Source: JACCUZ01 sp038246575 (GTDB lineage Bacteria; Actinomycetota; Actinomycetes; JACCUZ01). From it: a stretch of 36,968 nucleotides of DNA. Positions 23,882-31,796 of this stretch are shown here, piece by piece. A model generated the notes under the pieces. That model was not told where the DNA came from. It did not search any database and saw only the letters and a list, made by a program, of their open reading frames with translations. Numbering within the stretch: position 1 is the first letter of the stretch; every line of letters starts with the position of its first letter. The stretch is from assembly GCA_038246575.1 (NCBI GenBank), contig JBBRVU010000020.1, positions 1 through 36,968 of the forward strand. The letters are read 5' to 3'. Position numbers and translations under genes: made by a program.

Positions 23882-25311
23882 CCGCCGCTGGCGGCGCTGC
23901 CCGGGCCCGCGAGGCCGGCCGTGGCAAGCCGCTGGTCGACCAGGCGCTGAGCAGTGTCGAGGGCCTCCTGGGGCGGGACTCCGGTCAGCCAGGTCGACTC
24001 GACCTGGGCCTTGAGCACGTCCTCGATGGGCTGCCAGTTGCCGACCTGGGGCAGCAGCTGTGCCTGCGCGACCGCGCCCTCGGCGAAGTTGGTGCGCTGA
24101 GGAGCCTCTTGGAACTCAGGACTGTCGAAGACGGTCTGCACCGCGGGCAGGTGCCCGGTGCCGATGGCCCACGCGGCGTCGTTCTCGCTGAGGAAGGACA
24201 CGAAGTCCAGGGCCTCGGCGTAGCGGTCGCCGCTGTCCTGCACGGGGAGCACCCACACGTGGGAGTTGGCCCAGGCGGCAGGCTGCTCGTAGAGCGTGGG
24301 GAAGGGCACCACCTCGTAGTCGAAGTCGGCTTCCGCGGCGTACTGGTTGACCACCCACGTGCCGTTGTGGAGCACGGCGGCGTCTCCGTTGAGGAAGGCC
24401 GTCTGCGCGGCCGTGTAGTCCTGGGTCGCTTTCGCGAACCCGCGGTCGAACATCTCGTTCATGAAGCTCAGTGCCTCCAGTGCCTCGGGAGAGTCGAGGG
24501 TGGCGGTGGTGCCCGCTGCGTCGGTGATCGTGCCGCCCTGCTGGTAGAGCAGGGTCAGGAACATCATGACGCTCAGGGCGAACTGGTTCGCGTCGATCGC
24601 GAAGTATTGCGCGCCCGTGCGCGTCTGGAGCTGTTCTGCTTGGGCGAAGAACTCCTCCGGGCTCGTCGGCAGGATCGGGTCACCGTTGTCGTCGACCAAG
24701 CCCGCCTCGGCGAAGAGGTCGCGGTTGAGGTGCCACAGGTTGGTGTGGACGTCGAACGGCACGCCATAGATCTTGCCGTCGAAGGTCACCCCCTCACGAG
24801 CGGGCTCGGTCCACTGGGACGGATCGATGCCCGCGTCGGCGAGGACGTCATCCAACGGGACGAGGAGGTTCCGACCGGCGTAGTCGGGAAGGTTGGCGGC
24901 ATGCATCACTGCGACGTCGGGCGGGGACCCACCGGCGTAGGTCGCGTTCAGCGTGTCGTAGTAGGAGGCGTACTGGGCGCCACCGAGCCGCACGACGTCC
25001 ACACCTGCGGGGTTGTCCGCGTTGTAGGCGTTGGTGAGGATCTGGATGACCTCGCACTCACTCGTCGCCGTCGACACGTCGGTCACGCCCAGGGTGCTGT
25101 CCTCGCAGTCCCCGAAGAAGCGTGCGAGCTCGATCGACATCGGGTCGACCTCGTCCTGGGAGAGCTTCACCTCCTCGGCGGCCGGGTCCGGTGTCTCCCG
25201 GGGCGCGACCATGCCGCAGGCCGAGGAGAGGGCGAGGATGGCGAGCAGGGCCAGGCTGAGCCCCTTGCGAGTTCGTCCTGCGAAGACGGGTCGACGGGTC
25301 CTGCGGTTCAC
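23878..25311 (-). CDS. ABC transporter sugar-binding lipoprotein
   Basis: This 477-residue extracellular solute-binding protein (family 1, CUT1 type) captures a carbohydrate for the two permeases encoded upstream. It has a lipoprotein signal (RKGLSLALLAILALSSAC, lipid Cys32), an acidic linker, and the bilobal core with GGAQYASYYDTLNATYAGGSPPDVAVMHAANLPDY, GKIYGVPFDVHTNLWHLNRDLF and FLNGDAAVLHNGTWVVNQYA. GTG 25311 is used because GGGGAG lies upstream and the signal peptide begins there; longer readings extend into the permease gene. The GTG overlaps the permease stop by 4 bp. The sugar is unknown but is probably an oligosaccharide or glycoside processed by the GH2 enzyme. Confidence 0.92.
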   Translation of the reverse strand: MNRRTRRPVFAGRTRKGLSLALLAILALSSACGMVAPRETPDPAAEEVKLSQDEVDPMSIELARFFGDCEDSTLGVTDVSTATSECEVIQILTNAYNADNPAGVDVVRLGGAQYASYYDTLNATYAGGSPPDVAVMHAANLPDYAGRNLLVPLDDVLADAGIDPSQWTEPAREGVTFDGKIYGVPFDVHTNLWHLNRDLFAEAGLVDDNGDPILPTSPEEFFAQAEQLQTRTGAQYFAIDANQFALSVMMFLTLLYQQGGTITDAAGTTATLDSPEALEALSFMNEMFDRGFAKATQDYTAAQTAFLNGDAAVLHNGTWVVNQYAAEADFDYEVVPFPTLYEQPAAWANSHVWVLPVQDSGDRYAEALDFVSFLSENDAAWAIGTGHLPAVQTVFDSPEFQEAPQRTNFAEGAVAQAQLLPQVGNWQPIEDVLKAQVESTWLTGVPPQEALDTAQRLVDQRLATAGLAGPGSAASGG

Positions 25312-26204
25312 TTGCCACCACTCCCCACGGAGATGCCACGGATCAGGTTTCTCTGGAAGATCACGAAAAGGATGAGAAGCGGTGCGGCCGCTACCACTCC
25401 GCGCGCCATGAGGGATCCCAACTCGGTCGCCTGCGCGAAGTTTCCCTGCAGCGACGCCAAACCTGTGGTGATCGTGAACATCTCGGGCTGGGTCGCGGAC
25501 ACCAGCGGCCACAGGTAGTCGTTCCAGGTGAGGATGAAGGTGAAGATGCCCAGGGCGGTCATTGCCGGCACCGACAGCGGCAGCAGGACGCGAGAGAAGA
25601 TGACCCAGCGGCTCGCGCCGTCGACCGAGGCGGCTTCCTCGATGTCACGCGGGAGCGCTCGGAAGAACTGGGTCATGATGAAGACCCCGAGGGGCGCCGC
25701 AATTCGAGGCAGGGCGAGCGCGCTGTAGGTGTTGTGCAGGTCCACCTCGCTGAACATGAGGAACTGCGGGATGAACATCGCCTCCTTGGGAACCATCAGC
25801 CCGGCGAGCACAAACGGGAAGAGGAACCACTTCCCGCGGAACTGGAGCCGGGCGAAGGCGTACCCGGCGCATGCCGACAGCGCCAGGGTGGCGATGGTGG
25901 TGACGCCGGTGACGATGAGCGAGTTGAGCAACCAGCGCGGCGTCAGGCCGACGTCGACGACATTCGCGTAGTTCGACAACGTGGGGTCCAGGGGCACCAG
26001 GCTCGTCGTGTTGGTCGTCAGCGCCTCGTTGGAGGACACGGACAGGGACAGCATCCACACCAGAGGCGTGAGCCAGACCAGGGCGGCGAAGCCCACGGCG
26101 CCGACCAGCAGGAGCTGGCGGAGCCTGCGACGGGAGATTCCCGATGTGCGGCGGGGGGTCGAGGTTGACGCAGACCCCGACGTGGTGGCGATGACGGTGC
26201 TCAT
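25308..26204 (-). CDS. carbohydrate ABC transporter permease, MalG-like
   Basis: This 298-residue inner-membrane permease has six membrane segments, beginning LLLVGAVGFAALVWLTPLVWMLSLSV, and the cytoplasmic EAA loop that contacts the ATPase (EEAASVDGASRWVIFSRVLLPLSVPA, about residues 190-215). The first 25 residues are Ser/Thr-rich and cytoplasmic. It forms a heterodimer with the permease upstream and works with the substrate-binding lipoprotein. It overlaps both neighbours by 4 bp (ATGA upstream, GTGA downstream). No ATPase gene is in the operon, so an MsiK-type shared ATPase elsewhere is expected for this family in actinobacteria. Confidence 0.93.
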   Translation of the reverse strand: MSTVIATTSGSASTSTPRRTSGISRRRLRQLLLVGAVGFAALVWLTPLVWMLSLSVSSNEALTTNTTSLVPLDPTLSNYANVVDVGLTPRWLLNSLIVTGVTTIATLALSACAGYAFARLQFRGKWFLFPFVLAGLMVPKEAMFIPQFLMFSEVDLHNTYSALALPRIAAPLGVFIMTQFFRALPRDIEEAASVDGASRWVIFSRVLLPLSVPAMTALGIFTFILTWNDYLWPLVSATQPEMFTITTGLASLQGNFAQATELGSLMARGVVAAAPLLILFVIFQRNLIRGISVGSGGK

Positions 26205-27340
26205 GCGTCGTCCTCCTCTCTCATGATCTTCAGTTGGACGACGGACACCACGAGCATCACGAGGAACAGGAACACCGACTGGGCGGCCGCGTAACCGAGT
26301 CGGAACTCCCTGAAGCCTGACTCGTAGATGTTCTGGATGAGCACGCGCGTGGAGTTGGCCGGCCCACCCCTCGTGAGGATGTACACCTGTCCGAAGATCT
26401 GGAACGAGGCGATCACCTGAAGCACCGACACCAGGACGATCGTGCGGCGCAGCCCCGGCACGGTGACGTTGCGGAACCTACCCCAGGGGCCTGCCCCGTC
26501 GAGCGTGGCGGCCTCGTAGAGCGAAGGCTCGATGTCTTGGAGCCCGGCGATGAACAGCACCAGGTTGAAGCCCATGGTCCACCAGAGGGTGACGACGACG
26601 ATCGCTGGCAGGGCGAGCGACGGGTCGGTCAGCCACGACACCGGCTCCAGGCCGAACACACCCAGGGCACGCGCCACAAGGCCGAGGTCCGGGTTGAGGA
26701 GGAAGCCCCAGATGAGGGTGAGGACCGCGACGGACAGGACGTACGGGGCGAAGAAGGCCGCCCGCAGGAGGCCGACGTACCGCCCCTTGCCGTTGAGCAA
26801 CAGCCCGAGGGCGAGGGCAACGCCGACGATGACCGGAGTCGAGAGGACGACGAACAAGATGGTGTTGCCGAACGACTTCCAGAACAACGCGTCATACCAG
26901 GAGTCCTCGGGGCCGGGGTGCAGCCCGAACAGCACGCCGAACACCAGGACAACCACGGCCCCGAAGGCGACCGCTCGCCGGACGTCGAGGCGGCGCCGCG
27001 CGACCGCGACGGCCATGCCCACGAGGATCAGGAGCCCGAGGATGCGCCAGCCGAGCAGGTTGGTCACGTCCCACGTGAGCCCGGTCGCCCCGAACATCTC
27101 GACGTAGTTCTCGGTGCCAATGAACTCTCGCCTGGAGGGGTCCAGCAGGTCCCAGTGGAACAGGCTCATGAGGCCTGCCTGGATCACCGGATAGATCTGC
27201 AGGACCGTGTAGATGAGCAGGAACGGGGCAAGGAAAAGCCATGCCTCGACGGTCTCCCTGTTGTTCGCGACCCACCCCGTCCGGGCAGGTTGACGGGTCG
27301 CCGACTGTCGCTGTCGCGCTTCCTGCTCCATCAGCGTCAC
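26201..27340 (-). CDS. carbohydrate ABC transporter permease, MalF-like, enlarged
   Basis: This permease is the first gene of the sugar operon, about 379 residues, against about 300 for usual CUT1 partners. After the first helix (AWLFLAPFLLIYTVLQIYPVIQAGLM) there is an extra region (about 95-155) with two more hydrophobic stretches (GLLILVGMAVAVA, AVAFGAVVVLVFGVLFGL) before the standard core. The EAA loop is EAATLDGAGPWGRFRNVTVPGLRRT. GTG 27340 is chosen because AGGGAG ends six bases upstream; GTG 27355 would put that site inside the gene, and ATG 27331 is also possible. The downstream overlap is ATGA. Transcription must start near the palindrome at 27385-27416, just upstream. Confidence 0.88.
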   Translation of the reverse strand: MTLMEQEARQRQSATRQPARTGWVANNRETVEAWLFLAPFLLIYTVLQIYPVIQAGLMSLFHWDLLDPSRREFIGTENYVEMFGATGLTWDVTNLLGWRILGLLILVGMAVAVARRRLDVRRAVAFGAVVVLVFGVLFGLHPGPEDSWYDALFWKSFGNTILFVVLSTPVIVGVALALGLLLNGKGRYVGLLRAAFFAPYVLSVAVLTLIWGFLLNPDLGLVARALGVFGLEPVSWLTDPSLALPAIVVVTLWWTMGFNLVLFIAGLQDIEPSLYEAATLDGAGPWGRFRNVTVPGLRRTIVLVSVLQVIASFQIFGQVYILTRGGPANSTRVLIQNIYESGFREFRLGYAAAQSVFLFLVMLVVSVVQLKIMREEDDA

Positions 27341-27384
27341 TGCTCTCTCCCTCACCCCGGTCGCTACGCCACATAGCGTCAGCG

Positions 27385-27416
27385 TCGTGATTAGGCGAAC
27401 GTTCGCCTAATCACGA
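27385..27416. promoter_or_regulatory. 32-bp perfect palindrome, predicted LacI-family operator
   Basis: The half-site TCGTGATTAGGCGAAC (27385-27400) is followed directly by its exact reverse complement, centred on AACGTT. CG-centred palindromes of this type are the usual operators of LacI-family regulators. It is 45 bp upstream of the first gene of the operon that encodes a LacI protein, the expected place for repression of the promoter. Confidence 0.85.
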
Positions 27417-27765
27417 GTGTGTCGTCTCGAGCGCCGCTCGTCAAGAGGAACGGACTCCGACCGCGACCATGTCCCGAAGGGCATCTTCCACCACGGTCCC
27501 GGGGCGTGCGTCCCACTCCGGCGGGCCCCGTTACCCATCCGGTCGCCGCGCAGGGCCTGGCCGCGACGGCCCCTCATACCCCGTGACCGGGTTCTGCGGC
27601 GTGTGGCACGCCCTCGTGGCGCGCCGAGCTGCGACAGTTGCCGATCACCAAGCCCAAGTTGCTGGCAAGGGCGGCCTCGTTCGTCTCAGCCCATCACGCC
27701 ACAGGGGGTGGCAGCAGCACGATCATCCCGGAGCTCACTGAGGTGCACGCTGCGCCGTACCGGTT
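27417..27765. other. gene-free stretch between operon promoter and methyltransferase gene
   Basis: About 350 bp with no frame that looks protein-coding on either strand. It should hold the promoter of the minus-strand sugar operon next to the palindrome at 27385-27416. I see no repeats or RNA gene in the rest. Confidence 0.5.
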
Positions 27766-28371
27766 TCAGACGGGTCTGAGGAGTGCGACCAAGAACTCGG
27801 AGTGTTCACTCCACGGACGTAGGTCCCACGTGGACAAGAGCAGCTCGGGCTCCAACCCGACTTCGCGGGCATCGGTCAAGAACGCGGAGAACTCGTAGCC
27901 CCGGTCGGCCCCGAAGCCGATGACGACCCGTCCCTCAGCATGAACGTGGCCTCTGAGGCGTCGCAGCACCTCGACGCGAGTGCTCGACGCAAGGAACGTC
28001 ATCACGTTTCCGGCACAGACGATCGCATCGAAGCCCTCGGGGATGCCCCGGGCAGGCAGGTCCAGCTCCGCCAAGTCCTCGACGACCCAGCGTGGACCCG
28101 GATCATCCTCGACCGCGGCCGCGATCAGCACCGGATCGACGTCGACGCCGACCACGTCATGCCCGAGCCGAGCCAGTTCGCCTCCCACGCGCCCAGGGCC
28201 GCAGCCCGCATCGAGGACGCGCGCCCCACGCCCCACCATCGCGTCGACAAGTCGGGCCTCGCCAGCCAAGTCACGGCCGGCCGCTGCCATCGAAAGGAAG
28301 CGCTCGACGTACCAAGACGAGGGGTTCGGGTCCGCCGCAACCTTCCGCATCCATGCGCTCTGTTCCACCAT
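27766..28371 (-). CDS. class I SAM-dependent methyltransferase
   Basis: This 201-residue protein has the Rossmann-fold SAM site: motif I RVLDAGCGPGRVGGELARLGHDVVGVDVD (about 50-80), an acidic residue at the end of strand 2, motif II in GFDAIVCAGNVMTFL, and the post-motif region LRGHVHAEGRVVIGF. The N-terminus (AWMRKVAADPNPSSWYVERF) and the C-terminal end match small actinobacterial methyltransferases of the Methyltransf_11/25 type, whose substrate is usually unknown. ATG 28371 is preferred to 28422 because CACAAT, a weak -10, lies six bases upstream and the family begins here. It is minus-strand and separate from the sugar operon, 425 bp away. Confidence 0.86.
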   Translation of the reverse strand: MVEQSAWMRKVAADPNPSSWYVERFLSMAAAGRDLAGEARLVDAMVGRGARVLDAGCGPGRVGGELARLGHDVVGVDVDPVLIAAAVEDDPGPRWVVEDLAELDLPARGIPEGFDAIVCAGNVMTFLASSTRVEVLRRLRGHVHAEGRVVIGFGADRGYEFSAFLTDAREVGLEPELLLSTWDLRPWSEHSEFLVALLRPV

Positions 28372-28488
28372 GTGTGCATTGTGACGTCCAGGGCTGTGTC
28401 GCTGGCTTCGGACCTGCCCCACTTCGCCGCCTGGGGGCGTGGCTGAACTGAATGTCGCGGCGCCCAGGCCAAATCATCTGGATGGGGG

Positions 28489-29985
28489 CTACGCCGGATC
28501 GCCTCCGATGAGTCTGGCCCGCCGCGACGGAGGCATCCGGCCGGCGTAGGCCACTGCGAGCCGGAACGCGGCCCAGAGCACACCGGTGATCGCGGAGGCG
28601 ACCAGGGCCACCACGAGGTCGGGCGCGAACAGTCTCAGCGTGCCCAGCGGGGTGCCGAACAGGGTTGGCACCAGCCCGACCAGGACCCAGGCCGCGGCGA
28701 GGGTGGTCAGCAGCGGGAACCACAGGCTGAACAAGCCGGAGAGGCCCGATGTGGCCTTGGCGCGAACCTGGGTGCGACGACGCCAAGCCCAGACCATGCT
28801 GAGGAGGTAGGTGATCGGCATGACCACCAGACTGATGAAGAACGCCGTGCGGGACCACGCGGACCCGTAGTCGTCGTCGAGGCCGAGCGCCCGGGCGGCG
28901 ATGCCGCTGCGGAGGTGGCCCGTTTCCCCGAAACCGAATCCACTGCCGCCGTTGACGAGCACGACAGCTGCCTTCTTCTGCGCGGGCAGCATGCTCGCGA
29001 GCGTCTCGACGCCGGGACTGACCCCGTCATGCCACACCGCCCCGGTGCTGGGATCCACTGTCCAGCCGAGGCCGTAGTAGGGCGACGTGGCGCTGGCCGG
29101 GCGCATCATCAACGACTTGCCGTCGGCGCTGAGCACGTCGTCTCGGCCGTTCATCATCATCTGGAGGTAGCGCGCCAGGTCGTTCGCGCTGGCGACGACT
29201 CCTCCTTGCGGGGCGGTGCCACGGCTGGTCCCGTTCTCGGGCAGCGGACGCTTGGTCCCGAACCACGGGGTGTGGCCGGTCGCCATGGCCTCGTGGGCCT
29301 CGCCGTCGGCGACGAAGCTGTTCGCCATCCCGACCGGCTGGAGGATGTTCTTCGCGACGTAGGTCTGGAAGTCCTGACCGCTGACGACCTCGACCACGCG
29401 GCCAAGGATCTCGTAGTTGGTGTTCGAGTACTCCCACGTCTGCTCGGGTGGGTTGGCGGGAGCGACCTGTGCCAGTTGGTCCACGCGCCGGGCGAGCTCG
29501 TCCTTCCCTGGGGTGACGTCCGGGTGCGAGGCGTTGCCCTGCACGGTGGAGTACCCGCTGGTGTGGCTGAGGAGCTGCCGGAGCGTGATGGCGCCGGCGG
29601 GCCGACCCGAAAAAGCGCTGAGGTAGCGAGCAAGGGGGGTGTCCAGCTCAACCTTGCCCGCCTCGACCAGCTGCATGACCGACAGTGCCGTGAAGCTCTT
29701 GGAGATCGACCCGGTGACGAAGGGAGTGTCCGGCGTGACCTTCTCCTGGCCTCCGAGCTCGACGACACCGCGCGCGCCGACCGATGTCACCTCGCCATCG
29801 GCCACGACGGCGTAGGCCAGGCCGGGCACCCCGGAGGCAGGGAACTCGCTGTCGATGAACCTCTCCACCGACCCCGACCCCGACTGCGTCCGTGCCGGCG
29901 CGGGCTCAGCGACGGCGCCGGCGCCGGCAGGCACGGCAGCAGCGACACTCAGCGCGACAACAGCCAGCAGTCTCATCACGATCAC
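28489..29985 (-). CDS. serine hydrolase (class C beta-lactamase fold) with C-terminal membrane segments
   Basis: This 498-residue exported enzyme has a signal peptide (RLLAVVALSVAAAVPAGAGAVA) and a beta-lactamase/D-aminopeptidase-type domain with FVTGSISKSFTALSVMQL (SxxK nucleophile motif), QLLSHTSGYST, and WEYSNTNYEILGRVVE (YxN motif), then WHDGVSPGVETLASML. After about residue 365 three to four hydrophobic segments follow (TAFFISLVVMPITYLLSM, LFSLWFPLLTTLAAAWVLVG, DLVVALVASAITGVLWAAF), anchoring it in the membrane. Such proteins may cut peptides, esters or beta-lactams; I cannot tell which. The GTG at 29985 overlaps the TetR gene stop (GTGA); ATG 29976 is the alternative. It is co-transcribed with the TetR regulator. 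Confidence 0.88.
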   Translation of the reverse strand: MIVMRLLAVVALSVAAAVPAGAGAVAEPAPARTQSGSGSVERFIDSEFPASGVPGLAYAVVADGEVTSVGARGVVELGGQEKVTPDTPFVTGSISKSFTALSVMQLVEAGKVELDTPLARYLSAFSGRPAGAITLRQLLSHTSGYSTVQGNASHPDVTPGKDELARRVDQLAQVAPANPPEQTWEYSNTNYEILGRVVEVVSGQDFQTYVAKNILQPVGMANSFVADGEAHEAMATGHTPWFGTKRPLPENGTSRGTAPQGGVVASANDLARYLQMMMNGRDDVLSADGKSLMMRPASATSPYYGLGWTVDPSTGAVWHDGVSPGVETLASMLPAQKKAAVVLVNGGSGFGFGETGHLRSGIAARALGLDDDYGSAWSRTAFFISLVVMPITYLLSMVWAWRRRTQVRAKATSGLSGLFSLWFPLLTTLAAAWVLVGLVPTLFGTPLGTLRLFAPDLVVALVASAITGVLWAAFRLAVAYAGRMPPSRRARLIGGDPA

Positions 29986-30680
29986 GGCCGCCCGGGACGT
30001 GTGCGTTCGCAGCGACGGACCGAGGCCTCGAGTGCATCGAGGATGAGGTCGAGTCCGAACTCGAACTCGGCCCGGAAGTCGTACCCGGGCTGCAGCACGT
30101 ACTGGGTGGTGAACTCGCTCAGGTGCGGGAAAACGCCGTCGGGGAGCGGCTCGATGAGGGCTCCGGCGAGGTCGGCGATCTCGGCGCCCCCGGTCGCGGG
30201 CAGGCCCGCCTCCTGCAGAGCAAAGCCGTAGGTGTAGCTGTCCAGGAGGGCGTAGGCGTGCGCCGTCATCGCCAGCGACAGACCACCTCGGCGCAGGCAG
30301 CCGAGCACGGCGTCGTGGTGGCCGAGGGTCTCGGGGCCGGGGCTGGTGCGGGACTCCATGAGGGGCACGGCCCACGGGTGCCGGCTCAGTACCTCCCGGG
30401 CCGACAGGCAACGGTGGCGGATGGCCGGCTTCCAGCACAGGTCGGTGGTCGGCCGGTCGATCTCGGCGAAGACCCGGTCGACCATCCCGTCGAGGATCGC
30501 CTCCTTGCTGGGCAGGTGGTGGTAGATGGTCATCGGCTTGGTGTCGAGCGCCTCGGCGAGCTTGCGGATCGTGAGGGCATGGGCACCGATCCGGTCCGCC
30601 AGCGCCATCGCTCCGTCGAGTACCCGGCCGGCCGTGAGCCGTTGCCTTGTCGTGTCCGGCCTCGTGTCAGGCGATGCCAT
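29982..30680 (-). CDS. TetR-family transcriptional regulator
   Basis: This 232-residue regulator has the TetR helix-turn-helix at about 15-58 (LTAGRVLDGAMALADRIGAHALTIRKLAEALDTKPMTIYHHLPSKEAIL) and a C-terminal ligand-binding domain of the tetracycline-repressor type (RHPWAVPLMESRTSPGPETLGHHDAVLGCLRRGGLS). The ATG at 30680 follows GGAAGGAGCG, a clear ribosome-binding site; an upstream in-frame start at 30707 would fall in the repeat region. It probably represses both itself with the serine hydrolase and the divergent oxidoreductase by binding the AGTAC repeats in between. The inducer is unknown. Confidence 0.92.
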   Translation of the reverse strand: MASPDTRPDTTRQRLTAGRVLDGAMALADRIGAHALTIRKLAEALDTKPMTIYHHLPSKEAILDGMVDRVFAEIDRPTTDLCWKPAIRHRCLSAREVLSRHPWAVPLMESRTSPGPETLGHHDAVLGCLRRGGLSLAMTAHAYALLDSYTYGFALQEAGLPATGGAEIADLAGALIEPLPDGVFPHLSEFTTQYVLQPGYDFRAEFEFGLDLILDALEASVRRCERTRPGRP

Positions 30681-30706
30681 CGCGCTCCTTCCCAGACCTT
30701 GCGACA

Positions 30707-30756
30707 AGTACTAAGTACGAGTACGGTACACCAATCGACCAGTACAAAGTACGACT
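30707..30756. promoter_or_regulatory. paired 16-bp AGTAC-type repeats, predicted TetR operator
   Basis: AGTACTAAGTACGAGT (30707-30722) and AGTACAAAGTACGACT (30741-30756) match at 14 of 16 positions, 34 bp start to start. A further GTACGGTAC lies between them. They fill the divergent promoter region between the TetR gene and the MDR oxidoreductase and are the natural candidate operators. Confidence 0.72.
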
Positions 30757-30770
30757 CTAGGAGAACGACG

Positions 30771-31796
30771 ATGCGGACGCTGAATGACCGATCCACGAAG
30801 GCACGCGAAGGCACCACGATGCTGGCGCTCACCCAACGGGCCTACGGGTCAACCGAGGTGCTGCAGGTCGCCACGATCGACCGGCCGGCCATCGCCGAAG
30901 GCGAGGTCCTGATCGAAGTCGAGGCGGCCGGGCTCGACCGAGGTGTGTGGCACCTCATGACGGGCCGGCCCTACCTGATCCGGATCATGGGGTTCGGCCT
31001 CACCAGGCCGAAGAACCCGGTGCCGGGCCTGGACGTGGCCGGTCGCATCGTCGCGGTCGGGGCCGACGTCAGCCGATTCGCCGTCGGCGACGAGGTCTTC
31101 GGTATCGGCACCGGCACCTACGCCGAGTTCGCCGCAGCCAAGGAGACGAAGCTGGTCCACAAGCCCGACACCATCACGTTCGACCAGGCCGCGGCATCGA
31201 CCATCTCGGGCATCACCGCGCTCGAGGCGCTGACCACCCGGGGCCGTCTCGAACCGGGCCAGCACGTCCTGGTGATCGGTGCCTGCGGCGGTGTCGGCTC
31301 GTTCACCGTGCAGCTGGCGAAGGCGCTGGGGGCAACCGTCACGGGAGTCGCCAGCACCGGCAAGCTCGACGCCGTTCGAACCCTCGGCGCCGACCACGTC
31401 ATCGACTACACCACCCAGGACATCGACGACGGCCAGCGGCGCTACGACCTCATCATCGACACCGGAGGACGCAACACGCTCTCCCGCCTCCGGCGGGCCC
31501 TCACCCCGACCGGCACGCTCGTGATCGTCGGCGGCGAGGGCGGCGACCGCCTCACCGGCGGCATCGGACGCCAACTCCGCGCAGCGCTGCTGTCCCCATT
31601 CGTCAAACAACGACTCACGTTCTTCATGAGCAGTGAGTCGCTCGACTCCATCAAGGCACTCGCTGAACACCTCTCCAAGGGCGCCATCACTGCCGCGGTC
31701 TCCCGGCAGTTCACGCTCGAGGAGGTGCCCCAGGCCATCGACGCGATGGAGGCCGGCGCGCTCACCGCCAAGGCCGTCATCACGCTCAAGCCATGA
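30771..31796 (+). CDS. MDR-family NAD(P)-dependent oxidoreductase
   Basis: This 341-residue protein is a medium-chain dehydrogenase/reductase of the quinone-oxidoreductase-like branch, a soluble NAD(P)H-dependent enzyme. The GroES-like domain has EGEVLIEVEAAGLDRGVWHLMTG and PGLDVAGRIVAVGADVSRFAVGDEVFG; the nucleotide site is VLVIGACGGVGSFTVQLAKALGATVTGV; a catalytic-zinc Cys/His set is absent, as in this subgroup. ATG 30771 follows TAGGAG; a second in-frame ATG at 30819 lies nearer the conserved core. It is divergent from the TetR gene and separated from it by paired AGTAC repeats, so the regulator probably controls it. Substrate unknown; a role in detoxification is only inferred. Confidence 0.92.
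   Translation: MRTLNDRSTKAREGTTMLALTQRAYGSTEVLQVATIDRPAIAEGEVLIEVEAAGLDRGVWHLMTGRPYLIRIMGFGLTRPKNPVPGLDVAGRIVAVGADVSRFAVGDEVFGIGTGTYAEFAAAKETKLVHKPDTITFDQAAASTISGITALEALTTRGRLEPGQHVLVIGACGGVGSFTVQLAKALGATVTGVASTGKLDAVRTLGADHVIDYTTQDIDDGQRRYDLIIDTGGRNTLSRLRRALTPTGTLVIVGGEGGDRLTGGIGRQLRAALLSPFVKQRLTFFMSSESLDSIKALAEHLSKGAITAAVSRQFTLEEVPQAIDAMEAGALTAKAVITLKP

Noticed and set aside
27469..27741. Small plus-strand frames in the promoter region of the sugar operon.
   Set aside because: Arg/Pro/Ser-rich translations with no start signal; better explained as GC-rich noise.
20498..28428. A 13-bp sequence GCCCCACTTCGCC shared by 20498-20510 and 28416-28428.
   Set aside because: A single GC-rich 13-mer shared at 8 kb distance is expected by chance in 37 kb of this composition.
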